A stretch of 11,389 bases of DNA from Rodentolepis nana (taxonomy: Eukaryota; Platyhelminthes; Cestoda; Cyclophyllidea; Hymenolepididae), in the NCBI GenBank assembly GCA_900617975.1, contig UZAE01013676.1, positions 8,765-20,153 on the forward strand, written 5' to 3'. Both the position numbers and the translations under genes were made by a program. Of the stretch, positions 1 to 7,986 are shown piece by piece. The notes under the pieces are model-generated. The model made no database searches and was not told the DNA's origin. It was given only the letters and a program-made list of their open reading frames with translations. The stretch's first letter is position 1. Each line of letters begins with the position of its first letter.

Positions 1-79
1 TAAAGCAAGCTTAATATCGCTCTTCTAAACGCGTATGAGCAAAATAACTAGAATGCTGTAACAACTAGTCAAAGATCTA

Positions 80-110
80 TTCGGTTGGCAACTAAGTCAT
101 TGCCGATTTC
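80..110 (+). repeat. Mariner left inverted terminal repeat
   Basis: The 31-bp outer end lies on the side of the transposase stop codon and begins TTCGGTTGGCAACTAAGTCA. It matches the reverse complement of 1342-1372 except at positions 3, 14, 22, 27 and 31. The preceding TA at 78-79 is the left copy of the target duplication. In this family the repeats are the binding sites of the transposase N-terminal domain. Confidence 0.93.
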
Positions 111-153
111 AAATAAGAAGGCAAATTCGGAATTTTTGTTTAAAAATATAACT

Positions 154-1191
154 TTATTCAATTAGATATTGGCCGTTCTTGTCGATGACCTTTTTCCATC
201 GTTCTGGCAGAGTAAAAATTCCCCGTTCGTAAAATGTCTGGTCTTTGCTATTAAAAAAATGAATTAGGTGTGATCCGACATCATCTGCGTTGTTAAAAAT
301 GTTACCATTTAAAGAGTTTTGCATGGAACGAAACAAATGGTAATCCGAAGGCGCAAGGTCAGGGCTATATGGTGGGTGTGACAAAACATCCCAACTCAGT
401 TCCAATAATTTTTGCCGAGTAACCAAAGATGTGTGGGGCCTTGCGTTATCAAAGATGTGTGGAAAACAACACCCTTCCGATTTGATAATGCCGGCCGCTT
501 ATCTTCAATTGCATCCTTCAGTTTTTCGAGTTCTTCAACATACACATTTGAATTTATCGTTTGGTTCTGCGGCATGAGTTCAAAATACAAAATTCCTTTG
601 TGATCCCACCAGACTGACAGCATAATCTTTTTTTGGTGAATCTCTGCTTTTGATACTGTTTGGGCTGGTTGATCTTGCTTCACCCATGAACACCCATGCG
701 AGTAACATTGTTATAAACTATCCACTTTTCGTCGCCAGTAACTAGGTTCTTCAGAAATGGATCATTCTCATTGCGTTTCAGTAGCGGCGAATCACAGATG
801 CTAATCCTTTGCGTCAAAGGAATTTCCTTTAACTGGTGAGGGATCCATAAATCAAGTTTCTTGACATAACCAAGAGTTTTTGATTTTTTTCAATGCATGT
901 ATGCGACACATTGAGCTTCTCTGCAATATCTCGTGTTGTGCTGTGACGATTTGAATCGATAATGGCCTTGATATGGGTTTCATCCACTTCGACTGGGCGG
1001 CCAGATCGTTGTGAATTTTTCAGTGAAAAATCACCGGAACGAAATCTTTCAAACCAATTTCGACACTGCCTTTCTTTTAAGGCTTCATCTCCATATACGG
1101 CACATAACTTCTTTTGTGCTTGCGATGCGTTCTTGCCTTTTCGGAAGTAATACAATAAAATGTGTCGGAAGTGCACGTCCTGTTCTTTCAT
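154..1191 (-). pseudogene. Mariner transposase pseudogene, at least three frameshifts
   Basis: The intact protein would be a D,D34D transposase that binds the element ends and carries out DNA cleavage and strand transfer in the nucleus. Translation starts at the ATG at 1191 and runs to the TAA at 154-156, 1038 bp, matching the usual length of about 345 residues. The N-terminal 100 residues hold the two helix-turn-helix units joined by a QRSGRPVEVD linker with a GRP motif. The first frame change lies near 875-890. The next segment carries the LWIPHQL motif (family WVPHEL) and the first catalytic Asp in TGDEKW (codon 731-733). The second change lies near 684-700. The following segment (SKAEIHQKK to VVFH) ends at a third change near 437-463. 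The last segment holds the second Asp in DNARPHTS (448-450) and the third in YSPDLAPSDY (343-345), with exactly 34 residues between them. All catalytic codons survive, but no single frame joins them. Confidence 0.93.
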
Positions 1192-1341
1192 TTTTAAATT
1201 GGGATAAAAACAAAACTAAAGAACTAAACAAAAAATTTTATACTAATTAACCTAGAAGCCCATACAGTAAGAAAAAAATATAGGTTAGATGCTCTGGCCA
1301 CGTTAACAAAACAAAAGAAAGTATAGAGTGAATCTGTCAAC

Positions 1342-1372
1342 AAAAACGGCGATGACTTGGTTGCCAACCCAA
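1342..1372 (-). repeat. Mariner right inverted terminal repeat
   Basis: The 31-bp outer end lies upstream of the transposase start; read on the minus strand it begins TTGGGTTGGCAACCAAGTCA. It pairs with 80-110 at 26 of 31 positions and is followed by the right-hand TA at 1373-1374. Of the two ends, this one looks closer to the usual mellifera-type terminus, with GGG at positions 3-5 where the left end has CGG. Confidence 0.93.
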
Positions 1373-1445
1373 TATTTAGAGCTTGGTTGCCCACCGCCCC
1401 CTCCCCCCTCCCCCCCTTTTCTCCCCACCTCTTCCAATACTAAAA
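1373..1445. repeat. C-rich tract abutting the mariner, with an ITR-like 14-mer
   Basis: Just outside the right TA, 1382-1395 repeats the outer part of the mariner end (1356-1369), with 13 of 14 bases identical. A pyrimidine-rich tract follows, with runs of 5, 6 and 7 C separated by single T bases (1397-1416). The minus strand therefore carries closely spaced G-runs that could form a G-quadruplex. Whether the 14-mer is a remnant of another element end or chance cannot be decided from one copy. Confidence 0.55.
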
Positions 1446-2905
1446 TAAAATGCTCGCACACTGGGAGATACCTCCTTTAGCCTTCTCCTTCTCTTCTCCA
1501 TCTTATTTTCTGATGAAGGTTAGCAGTTATTTGAATTACAGACGGGTTTCTTTTAAACAAATTAGGAACCAATTACTAACCTCATTTGTTTTTACCATTT
1601 CTCGGTAAATAATGTGAACCTAGATAACTGTCCTCTGATAATTTGTCATTATCATTGACTAATTTGTCGGCGAAGAGGTGGTATGGTACAAATTCCACCA
1701 TCACTCAGGCCGTCGTGGAGATAGCTCGATCTGCACTTTTAGGCAGTTGATCTAAAATCTGTCCAAAGTTCACCGAATGGTGTTCCAATTATTTTCTCCA
1801 CTTGATTAGATGGCTTGCTTAATAAATTATTTGGACGGAGGAATATATGCCTTTTATTAATCAATGAAATTAGGATATTTTATTAAGTAATAACATCTAA
1901 TTTTTCTTTATAATTTGAGCAGTCATGAAGAAATCTTAGTCTGTAAAAAACTTGATTTGTGAGAGTTCACTCCCAAAAGGGCCTTCTCGTTTTGAAGGTC
2001 AATGGGTGTTAATTGCAACCGTATTAGTTACTCTTTTAGCATAATTCTGTATTTTTGCATCCGCTACATCTATCCAGATGAATATAGTAAAAAGATAGGC
2101 CACTAGCGTCACCCTCATTTCTAGGGCTGCAAATTCACTTAAATTAACAAGATTCAATTCTTTAAGAGTTGGTTTGTCCCTTGATTGATAGAGTTTTTAA
2201 CTTTCAGAAATACTGTGCATGTTTACTAAATCAACACCTACTTTTTAAGAAGTTTTAGGTGACATTTCGTGTTAATTACCTCCCACCTACAGTGCAGTCA
2301 TTCTCACCCGATGAGGCTCTAGATGTATAAAATTAAACTTTGTTTACATTCACCCTGGTGTTCAAGCAATTTACTACGTCATTAAGTGGCTGTTTACGCA
2401 AGTGTGACTGACCATAGAGCTGAGAAGCATTAACATTTTTTTCACCGATTCGGTTACAATTTACTGACTATGTCATAAAGTAGGGAGCACGCCTATTACC
2501 AAAGTTACGAGTACTCCGAATGAGGTCTTGAAAATCTGTTTTAACTAATGTACAAATTTTAGAATATTATTGGGTTTAAGTGTGCAGATATTCGTCTACT
2601 ACTTCCTAAGGAGCATGCTGACAATCTGCTAGAAAAACAGGTTGTTCTAGGGTACTACTAACTAAGACAAGTAGTAAGCCAAGTGCAATTGCCTTCGTAA
2701 CGAATTAGCATATCCTATTGGTCATAAAAGCCGTGCTGCTCGTAAAATTGAGAGTTCTTATAAAATAGTACATCGACAAAAGGGCAACGTATAAGATGGA
2801 AGGAGTATTTTAGAGGTTAAATTCCCCTTGGTGATGATGTTGCTATTGTTATTATTACTAGCGAAAATCAGATCTGATGCGAAAACAAAGAATTTAAGAG
2901 ATTGA
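1446..2905. other. AT-rich non-coding stretch, nothing recognised
   Basis: No frame on either strand looks like protein, and I found no RNA gene or clear repeat. Open frames here are short and rich in AT-derived residues. It is most simply intergenic or intronic DNA. Confidence 0.6.
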
Positions 2906-3085
2906 TTACAAGCCGTGATTGTTGTGGAAGTTTGCAAATTCAAAATTAATAGGTCTGATGTCCGTCCGTATACGCCCAGCTAATGAAGTGGCAGTCGGTG
3001 ATGGCTGGGTCTGGTTAGTAAAGACGATTTTGAGTTTTTCAACGGAAAGGCCTCGTGGTGCCATCGCCCTACCCAGAGTATACAT
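2906..3085 (-). other. GC-enriched segment with a 59-codon open frame, unrecognised
   Basis: The core of this segment (about 2955-3075) is close to 50% GC against a background near 35%. On the minus strand an ATG at 3085 opens 59 codons, ending at the TAA at 2906-2908; the frame stays open upstream of the ATG to a stop near 3113. The text contains PRGLSVEKLKIVF and RTDIRPINFEFANFHNNHGL. It has no signal peptide, membrane segment or motif that I recognise. The plus strand is also open over the same stretch (2919-3113), which is expected where stop-rich AT sequence is scarce, so the strand is uncertain. It could be an exon, a fragment of a dispersed repeat, or chance. Confidence 0.2.
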
Positions 3086-3113
3086 TAAAAGTACTTTCCA
3101 AGGCAGAATTTGA

Positions 3114-4263
3114 AGTTAATGTAGGTTCCAAGGCACCAAAAATGTAAATGACTAACAGTTTAAAAACTGTTGATTTAAACATTTACTCTAACCCAAAGTT
3201 CTAATCTGGCAAAATTAGTTATTTTTTTATTTTACTGTTAGCGACCTTGCCAGTCTCTAATCATGTTTTTACCAGCATATTTGATTTAATCATAGCAATT
3301 CAACTTTTGGTACAGCATTTACCGAAAGGTCAAAGAAGTGAACTTTAATACTTTGGTTATATAAAGCAGACAATTTTCGGGAACTTTCACAGGTGGAGAT
3401 GTTTGAAGAATTAAGTTCCTTTGAAGTTTGTTGTCAAAGATGATTGAGAGGCGATTGAGTCGGTTATCGGCAAAAATATCCAATTTTTTGCTTTTCTTTT
3501 ACTTCAGTAAGCCCATTAACCACCTCTGAGAAGAGAAAGTGAACTTGTAGCCCAAACAACAGTAGGAGGTAATTGAATTGCTGCCTGGCTGCGTTAAAAA
3601 TACTACAAGATAACCCTTGACTAAACCCCCGCTGATTAAAATCGCTCCCCAAATTAGCTAAGCTATGCCAAGGGCATTAAAGAAGCAAAGCTTATACAAT
3701 AAACTCTGGCCAACTGTCAACACGATAATTTAAATGAATAAATTTAAAGCAGCTTTGAATGAACGTTCATAGCTGATTAGCTGAGAAGGCCACTGCCCGC
3801 ATGACCACGCAAGCTCAATGCACGGTCGATATTATTGGACCATTTTCAAGAATTTTCTAGAGCACGTGAGATTAGCTGGTTGGTCTTAATATTATTGTTT
3901 TCTCTACTGCCAGTGACAATTTCATCATTGGTGGTCTTACGTAACCGGCCTTGAGCATAGCGATCCAATTCACGAGTTTACCAAGTTCACTTTTGGTGTA
4001 TCAGATTGAACTGAAAGTTAAGCAGCCCAATTCATTGGTCAAAATTTTCATACCTCTAGCGTGTTCATTTTAAAAATTTACACATGTTTTACTTAACATA
4101 ACTGGAGTGATGCGTTTCAAGTCAATTGTGTCAATTTTATTGAGTGAAACTTAATAAATCATATTTACTAGGATTTCAGGTACTCAGAACGAATATTAGC
4201 TGAGGTTATCAGCTAAATGTTGGAAGCAGGAAGGAAGTACTATTAAAGCTTTCGCTACATTTA
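3114..4263. other. Mostly featureless stretch with one weak exon-like frame
   Basis: The only point of note is the minus-strand frame at 3464-3652. It has no ATG at its head; the first possible start is a TTG, unlikely in a eukaryote. It reads through FNAARQQFNYLLLLFGLQVH and FSEVVNGLTE to a GAA|GTAAAAG sequence that could serve as a splice donor. I do not recognise the text and cannot show a matching acceptor. The rest of the stretch shows no gene, RNA or repeat. Confidence 0.3.
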
Positions 4264-4656
4264 TTATAAATTCATAACAAATGGCAGGCTCAATGTTAGT
4301 TACCATTAGGCCTTTAGTTGACTTCGGGTTTCACAGAAGTAGGGAGAGGGGGGGGGTGGGAGAGACAAGAAAGTCATAAAAAGTAGGGAGTGTAAAGGAA
4401 ATAGACACAAAGGTAGAGAAAAGGGGAAAATGGGAACTGTGGAAGTGATCGTATAAGAAATACAGTGGGGTCGTAGTAGTTTGATGTGAGATGTCAACTG
4501 CCGGTTTGATAGACTTTTCGTCGTAAATGTAAACGTTGTCCCCCCGCCCTCCCCTCTCGACTTTTTCGCTTTGATGTTCGTCCTCCCCTCAGTGAAGTCT
4601 GAAGTCAACTAAAGGGCTAATGATAACCATCAAAACGTCTGCCATTTGATATAAAT
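4264..4656. mobile_element. Short non-autonomous element with long terminal inverted repeats (copy A)
   Basis: The left arm (about 4279-4346) and the reverse complement of the right arm (about 4547-4656) align over at least 65 bp at about three quarters identity by eye. They share AAATGGCAG, then TTAGTTGACTTC after about 30 bp, and a purine-rich part with a G-run (nine G at 4348-4356; the matching C-runs lie near 4540-4556). The interior (about 4403-4541) is purine-rich and has no convincing open frame; a 100-codon minus-strand frame here is low-complexity translation of the repeat. The structure is that of a MITE or fold-back element moved by a transposase supplied elsewhere. The right end is set at 4656, where similarity to copy B stops; the left end is blurred by about 10 bp. 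No target duplication could be fixed, so the superfamily is unknown. Confidence 0.8.
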
Positions 4657-5570
4657 AAATAATAAAATAATATTCGAATTTTGGAATATTAGAACATAAA
4701 GCGCTTATGGAGAAGAAATTACAGTACAATGAATCAACGCTTCAAGCAAAATCTAACTGCATGATGCTCTGAATACATTCACTTATATTTTTTTGACTGC
4801 GTTATCCACTTAACCCTTAAATGAACTATTGCACTGAATCATTGTGCTAGAGATCCGAAATTCCCAAGACTTTTGACAAATATTTTTACCCCTCTTAAGC
4901 TATCGCCTCTTGAATTCCCTGGCTTTTACTAGATAGATACCATATCTATCATCCTCAAATTTCGAGTATTATGGTAATGAGTATTACCTTTTACGTATAA
5001 TTTGAAGATCTTAGTCAATTAAGTTTATAATAAGCAATTAAATAGCAAAAAATTTATTGGGCCATTTTTAAATTTACCTCAACTTCAGTTTCTATTCAAA
5101 CATTCGAAGCTTACCACTAATTATAAATATTTATGAAAAGGAAAAATAGTAGCTTTGAAAGCAGTAAAATTATGAGAAAAATGAAGTAGTCTACAGAGGT
5201 GTGGGAATAGAAATTAATTGAACTTTAGAACAAAGTTCACATTGTGTGCGTTCACCTCAATGAGTCCAGACAACTTAAAATTTCCCTCCATCTCAGCTCT
5301 TTTGAATTAATACTGTTAGCTGTTGATTATCAAGACAATGGTGATTTCGTTTTCTCTACCACTAGAGCGCAAAAAGTGAATTAAAGAGGTAAGTCTGATC
5401 CTCATTTTATTAAAAGCATCTGTTGATAAACAGATAACATTGTAGACAAGCGTTTGCTATAATGCATGCTAAAATTTAGTGATACCTGAATTTTGGTAAG
5501 TGAACTAACCATTTATTAATTATCATACAACTGGCTTCTACAAAGTAAATGAATTCCGACTCTTTGACAT
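4657..5570. other. AT-rich non-coding stretch, nothing recognised
   Basis: This is very AT-rich DNA with AATAAA-like and TTTATT strings throughout. No open frame resembles protein and no internal repeat stands out. Confidence 0.6.
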
Positions 5571-6013
5571 CTTGACCTTGCTCTCCACTTCTGACCCCCA
5601 CCCCCACTCCCTTCCCTTCTATCATTTGTATAAGTTTGAAATTCGATGTCAGCTGCTTGGCGAAATAATAAAAAATATGAATTTTTTTGAACACTCATGT
5701 GGATATTAATAATGGGACGGAGTTTAGGTTTGAAGCTACACCTGGCTTCATAACGATTTCGGAGTAATGCTCATTGCGTCACAATTAAATATTACAAATT
5801 CAAATTTCTGAATTTGACCCCGCTGTTCGTTAGAGAGTTTAGTGTCTATTTATTAATTATTTTCGAATGCAATGACATACTTAAATACTCTTCGCTTGTG
5901 AATACAAAGTAGTTTCTTTTACAAAACTTGTGCACTTTTCGACAAATTCGTAAGCCTACTGAAATCGTGACGGGGGAGGAGGAGAAGGCAAAACGAATTT
6001 CCATTTTGAGTAA
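5571..6013. other. Non-coding stretch with two polypurine/polypyrimidine tracts
   Basis: A C-rich tract at about 5585-5619 and a G-rich tract at about 5970-5988 are the only features. Two overlapping minus-strand open frames at 5476-5698 translate the first tract into low-complexity glycine and arginine text and are not credible genes. Neither tract is flanked by the arms of the 4264-4656 element. Confidence 0.45.
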
Positions 6014-6252
6014 ATGCCCTGCAGTAGACTTAGCAACAAGAACGGTAGTGGTAGTAATAACGGCTCGTCGTTAGTCATTGCCAGCGTCGCGTCGGACGAA
6101 ACCTCGGCCAACCAATGAAGAGAGTCGTTTTAGGTGGATTAACTGTTGCCAAAATCCGACATTCAACGCGCTGGTCGATCGTGCCGGTAGGTTTTTCGTG
6201 CCCTATCCGAAACTGCGAAATCACTGATAAGCAGGAGAAATTTAGATTTTAA
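6014..6252 (+). other. CpG-rich island with CCAAT motif and two short overlapping frames
   Basis: Between 6061 and 6236 there are about 19 CpG dinucleotides, and 6061-6120 is about 60% GC, in sharp contrast to the DNA on either side. A CCAAT motif lies at 6112-6116. On the plus strand an ATG at 6014 opens 34 codons (Ser/Asn/Gly-rich, ending at the TGA at 6116-6118). The ATG at 6115-6117 overlaps that stop and opens 45 codons to the TAA at 6250-6252. The third plus frame is also open for about 50 codons without an ATG. None is recognisable. The composition fits an unmethylated promoter or first exon, or a GC-rich repeat; the overlapping frames may simply reflect the lack of AT-rich stop codons. 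Confidence 0.3.
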
Positions 6253-6881
6253 ATTTGAGCCTTGCCAAATACCGACCTGAGGTGGGAAAAATAAATCGAT
6301 AATCCAATCAGCGTTTAGCTTTCGCATAATTTTAAGTGGTCGTGGTTAATTTGCATGTCCCCGAAATAGATCAATAAAAATAGGTTTCCTTAACTAGGAA
6401 TATCTTGCTATTTTTATTATAAAATTGCCAAAATTTTAATTTAACTGCCTGCTAATTTTCCCAATTTATGACTTCCATAGAAATAAAGGTTCTTTCTACA
6501 CACTTTGTGGCTAATACTCCTTCATATACTTCTATCTAAAGTCCTCTATCTCATGTTTTATCAATGTTTTAAGACAGATAGAGGAAGTACAAAAGCAAAA
6601 AATATTGAAAACAGTAGTGAATTTTTTTAAATAAAATCTTTTGAAAAAATTCATTAAGGAGATGCATACATAAAACCTTACCTGATATTCTACGTCTAAA
6701 TATAAAATATTCGAGATTTGAATTAAAAAAACAGGTGAAGTGCAAATCTGTCAACTTTTGGCGTATACTCGTGAAAATATAAATATTGGGATTGCTCCAT
6801 CGACACAGTCAGTGTTCTTCAGGTGAAGTGGCCAAATAGGACTTTGAGTGATATAGCTCATGCGTTTTAAAACTCCCGATT
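6253..6881. other. Non-coding stretch with two small perfect hairpins
   Basis: No coding frame is convincing. Two perfect inverted repeats are present. An 11-bp arm pair at 6373-6383 and 6408-6418 (AATAAAAATAG / CTATTTTTATT) encloses 24 bases. A 10-bp pair at 6542-6551 and 6576-6585 (TCCTCTATCT / AGATAGAGGA) also encloses 24 bases. Both stems are shorter than a microRNA precursor arm. Confidence 0.5.
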
Positions 6882-6927
6882 AGGTCATTGCTAATTTCTG
6901 AGACCTAATTATCTCATTCTCACAGTG
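6882..6927 (+). repeat. 46-bp dispersed repeat, copy 1
   Basis: AGGTCAT, an 11-base unmatched spacer, then the 16-mer GAGACCTAATTATCTC and a diverged tail ending ACAGTG all recur in the same order and at the same initial spacing at 7814-7859. The 16-base exact match is unlikely by chance in a window of this size. AGGTC and GACCT are mutually complementary, giving a small inverted repeat inside the unit. Confidence 0.55.
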
Positions 6928-7255
6928 CCGCATGGAGTGGTTGACCCTGCTACAACCTTAACTTTCTTTAAGTGGTTTAATAAATTCACTTTATTCTACA
7001 CAATCCTATGAAGTGTGGCTTTGAAACTGTTGTTAACTACCAACGAATAGCTGTCACCCCATTAACTTGTGATTCCTTAAGAAACGATAATCTTCCAATT
7101 TGCAATAACAAACGACTCCATTGATACCACCCTTAACTAAAGAGCGCATTCAAATTGCACTTCCTCTAGGCTTAGTTTGTGCTATCAACTGAGCTTTCCT
7201 AGCAGTCAGCGTATTTGCACTTGTCATCGTTCTTAACCTATCGACTTCCTTTCTA

Positions 7256-7269
7256 CCCCCCCCCCCCCC
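7256..7269. repeat. C14 homopolymer
   Basis: An uninterrupted run of 14 C lies just before the open frame that starts at 7273. Such runs are error-prone in sequencing, so its exact length is uncertain. Confidence 0.8.
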
Positions 7270-7272
7270 TCC

Positions 7273-7671
7273 ATGATAACCTCAAGTTCGTCTTTTTGGA
7301 GCGTGTTAAGAGGCCGGAATCACGACAAAGCGAGTGATTATTGGCTGGGATACGTAAAAAATCACGGAGCAAACAGCCTGATGAATGGTTTCATCATGAA
7401 ATGTTAGAAACAAGAGGGATTCGAACCCTCTTAAGACGGAATCGTTGACTCATCCTCCACAATAATCTCTGCAGAACGATCAAAAGAACTTTTCATTGCT
7501 GATGATTCCAACTCTGAATCAACCGACTTCGTGCCTTTAAAGTTTCAAAGAGTTTCGACGCACCTTTCAAGAATATACCTTTTTCAAAAGAAATATCATT
7601 CCATCCACCTCTGTCTTCTGAACCGCTATTGCAACCCAATCATCTCAAAGTCCTTAAATTACGACCTTTAA
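7273..7671 (+). other. Possible decayed reading frame with two internal stops
   Basis: One plus-strand frame runs for 133 codons from an ATG at 7273 to a TAA at 7669-7671, with only two internal stops: TAG at 7405-7407 and TAA at 7432-7434. The first part is a 44-codon frame containing RNHDKASDYWLGYVKNHGAN. The last part is 78 codons without an ATG and includes an acidic, serine-rich stretch (KELFIADDSNSESTDF). The composition looks more protein-like than the surroundings, but I recognise no family. It may be a decayed gene or transposase fragment, or two unrelated open stretches that share a frame. No convincing splice sites were found. Confidence 0.22.
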
Positions 7672-7813
7672 ATTTACATTCAAGAACAGATCCCAAATAA
7701 TTTGAACCAAGGCAAACAGAATTTAAAGTAGAAAAAATTTATTGCCTTTTCATACCTGGAGACGGGGAAGAGGTTAAAGGATGAGCCCCAATGAGGCTCA
7801 AAAATTTTTATCG

Positions 7814-7859
7814 AGGTCATAACGGGTCCAGGAGACCTAATTATCTCCATCCTACAGTG
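7814..7859 (+). repeat. 46-bp dispersed repeat, copy 2
   Basis: This is the second copy of the unit described at 6882-6927, in the same orientation about 930 bp away. The 16-mer core is identical, and the tail differs by small indels before ACAGTG. Confidence 0.55.
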
Positions 7860-7986
7860 AACCTGATCCAATATCAGGGTCCCGGTAAGGAACCAACGTG
7901 TTTCTTCAACTGTTTCCTTAACTAGTGGGATAACTTAATGAAATGGTTCTTGAATGTTCGTCAATTTCCTTTTATTTTTCGAATAA

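Larger units (their letters stand above)
80..1372 (-). mobile_element. Full-length but inactive mariner element, mellifera-like
   Basis: This is a class II cut-and-paste DNA transposon of the Tc1/mariner superfamily. Its 1293-bp length is typical of mariner elements (about 1.3 kb). The ends are 31-bp inverted repeats matching at 26 of 31 positions, and a TA dinucleotide lies directly outside each end (78-79 and 1373-1374), as expected for mariner target-site duplication. One transposase reading region fills the interior on the minus strand, leaving about 150 bp between its start and the right repeat and about 40 bp after its stop. The protein text and the repeat ends (starting TTGGGTTGGCAAC on the better-conserved side) resemble the mellifera subfamily as I remember it; a tree would be needed to confirm this. 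The transposase is frameshifted, so the copy cannot move autonomously. The imperfect repeats also suggest an old copy. Confidence 0.95.

Noticed and set aside
412..603. Plus-strand open frame inside the mariner
   Set aside because: It is antisense to the well-supported transposase region and has no protein features. The frames at 962-1150 and 1011-1250 are rejected for the same reason.
2713..2723. 11-bp inverted match with 10721-10731 (CCTATTGGTC type)
   Set aside because: Exact matches of this length are expected many times by chance in an 11-kb AT-rich window.
4306..4608. 100-codon minus-strand open frame
   Set aside because: It lies entirely within the inverted-repeat element and crosses both arms. 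Its text is low-complexity Pro/Ser/Phe/Leu from the pyrimidine-rich strand, and the same frame is not kept in the second copy.
5476..5698. Two overlapping minus-strand open frames
   Set aside because: Both translate a purine-rich tract into glycine- and arginine-rich low-complexity text. Two frames open over the same DNA argue for composition and not coding.
6542..6585. MicroRNA precursor hairpin
   Set aside because: The perfect stem is only 10 bp with a 24-base loop, too short for a Drosha/Dicer substrate. The 11-bp hairpin at 6373-6418 fails likewise.
7380..7500. Complete tRNA gene on the minus strand
   Set aside because: Only the T-arm is present. The acceptor 3' strand would need a GAAACAA-type 5' partner, and no such partner, D-arm or anticodon arm is found upstream.
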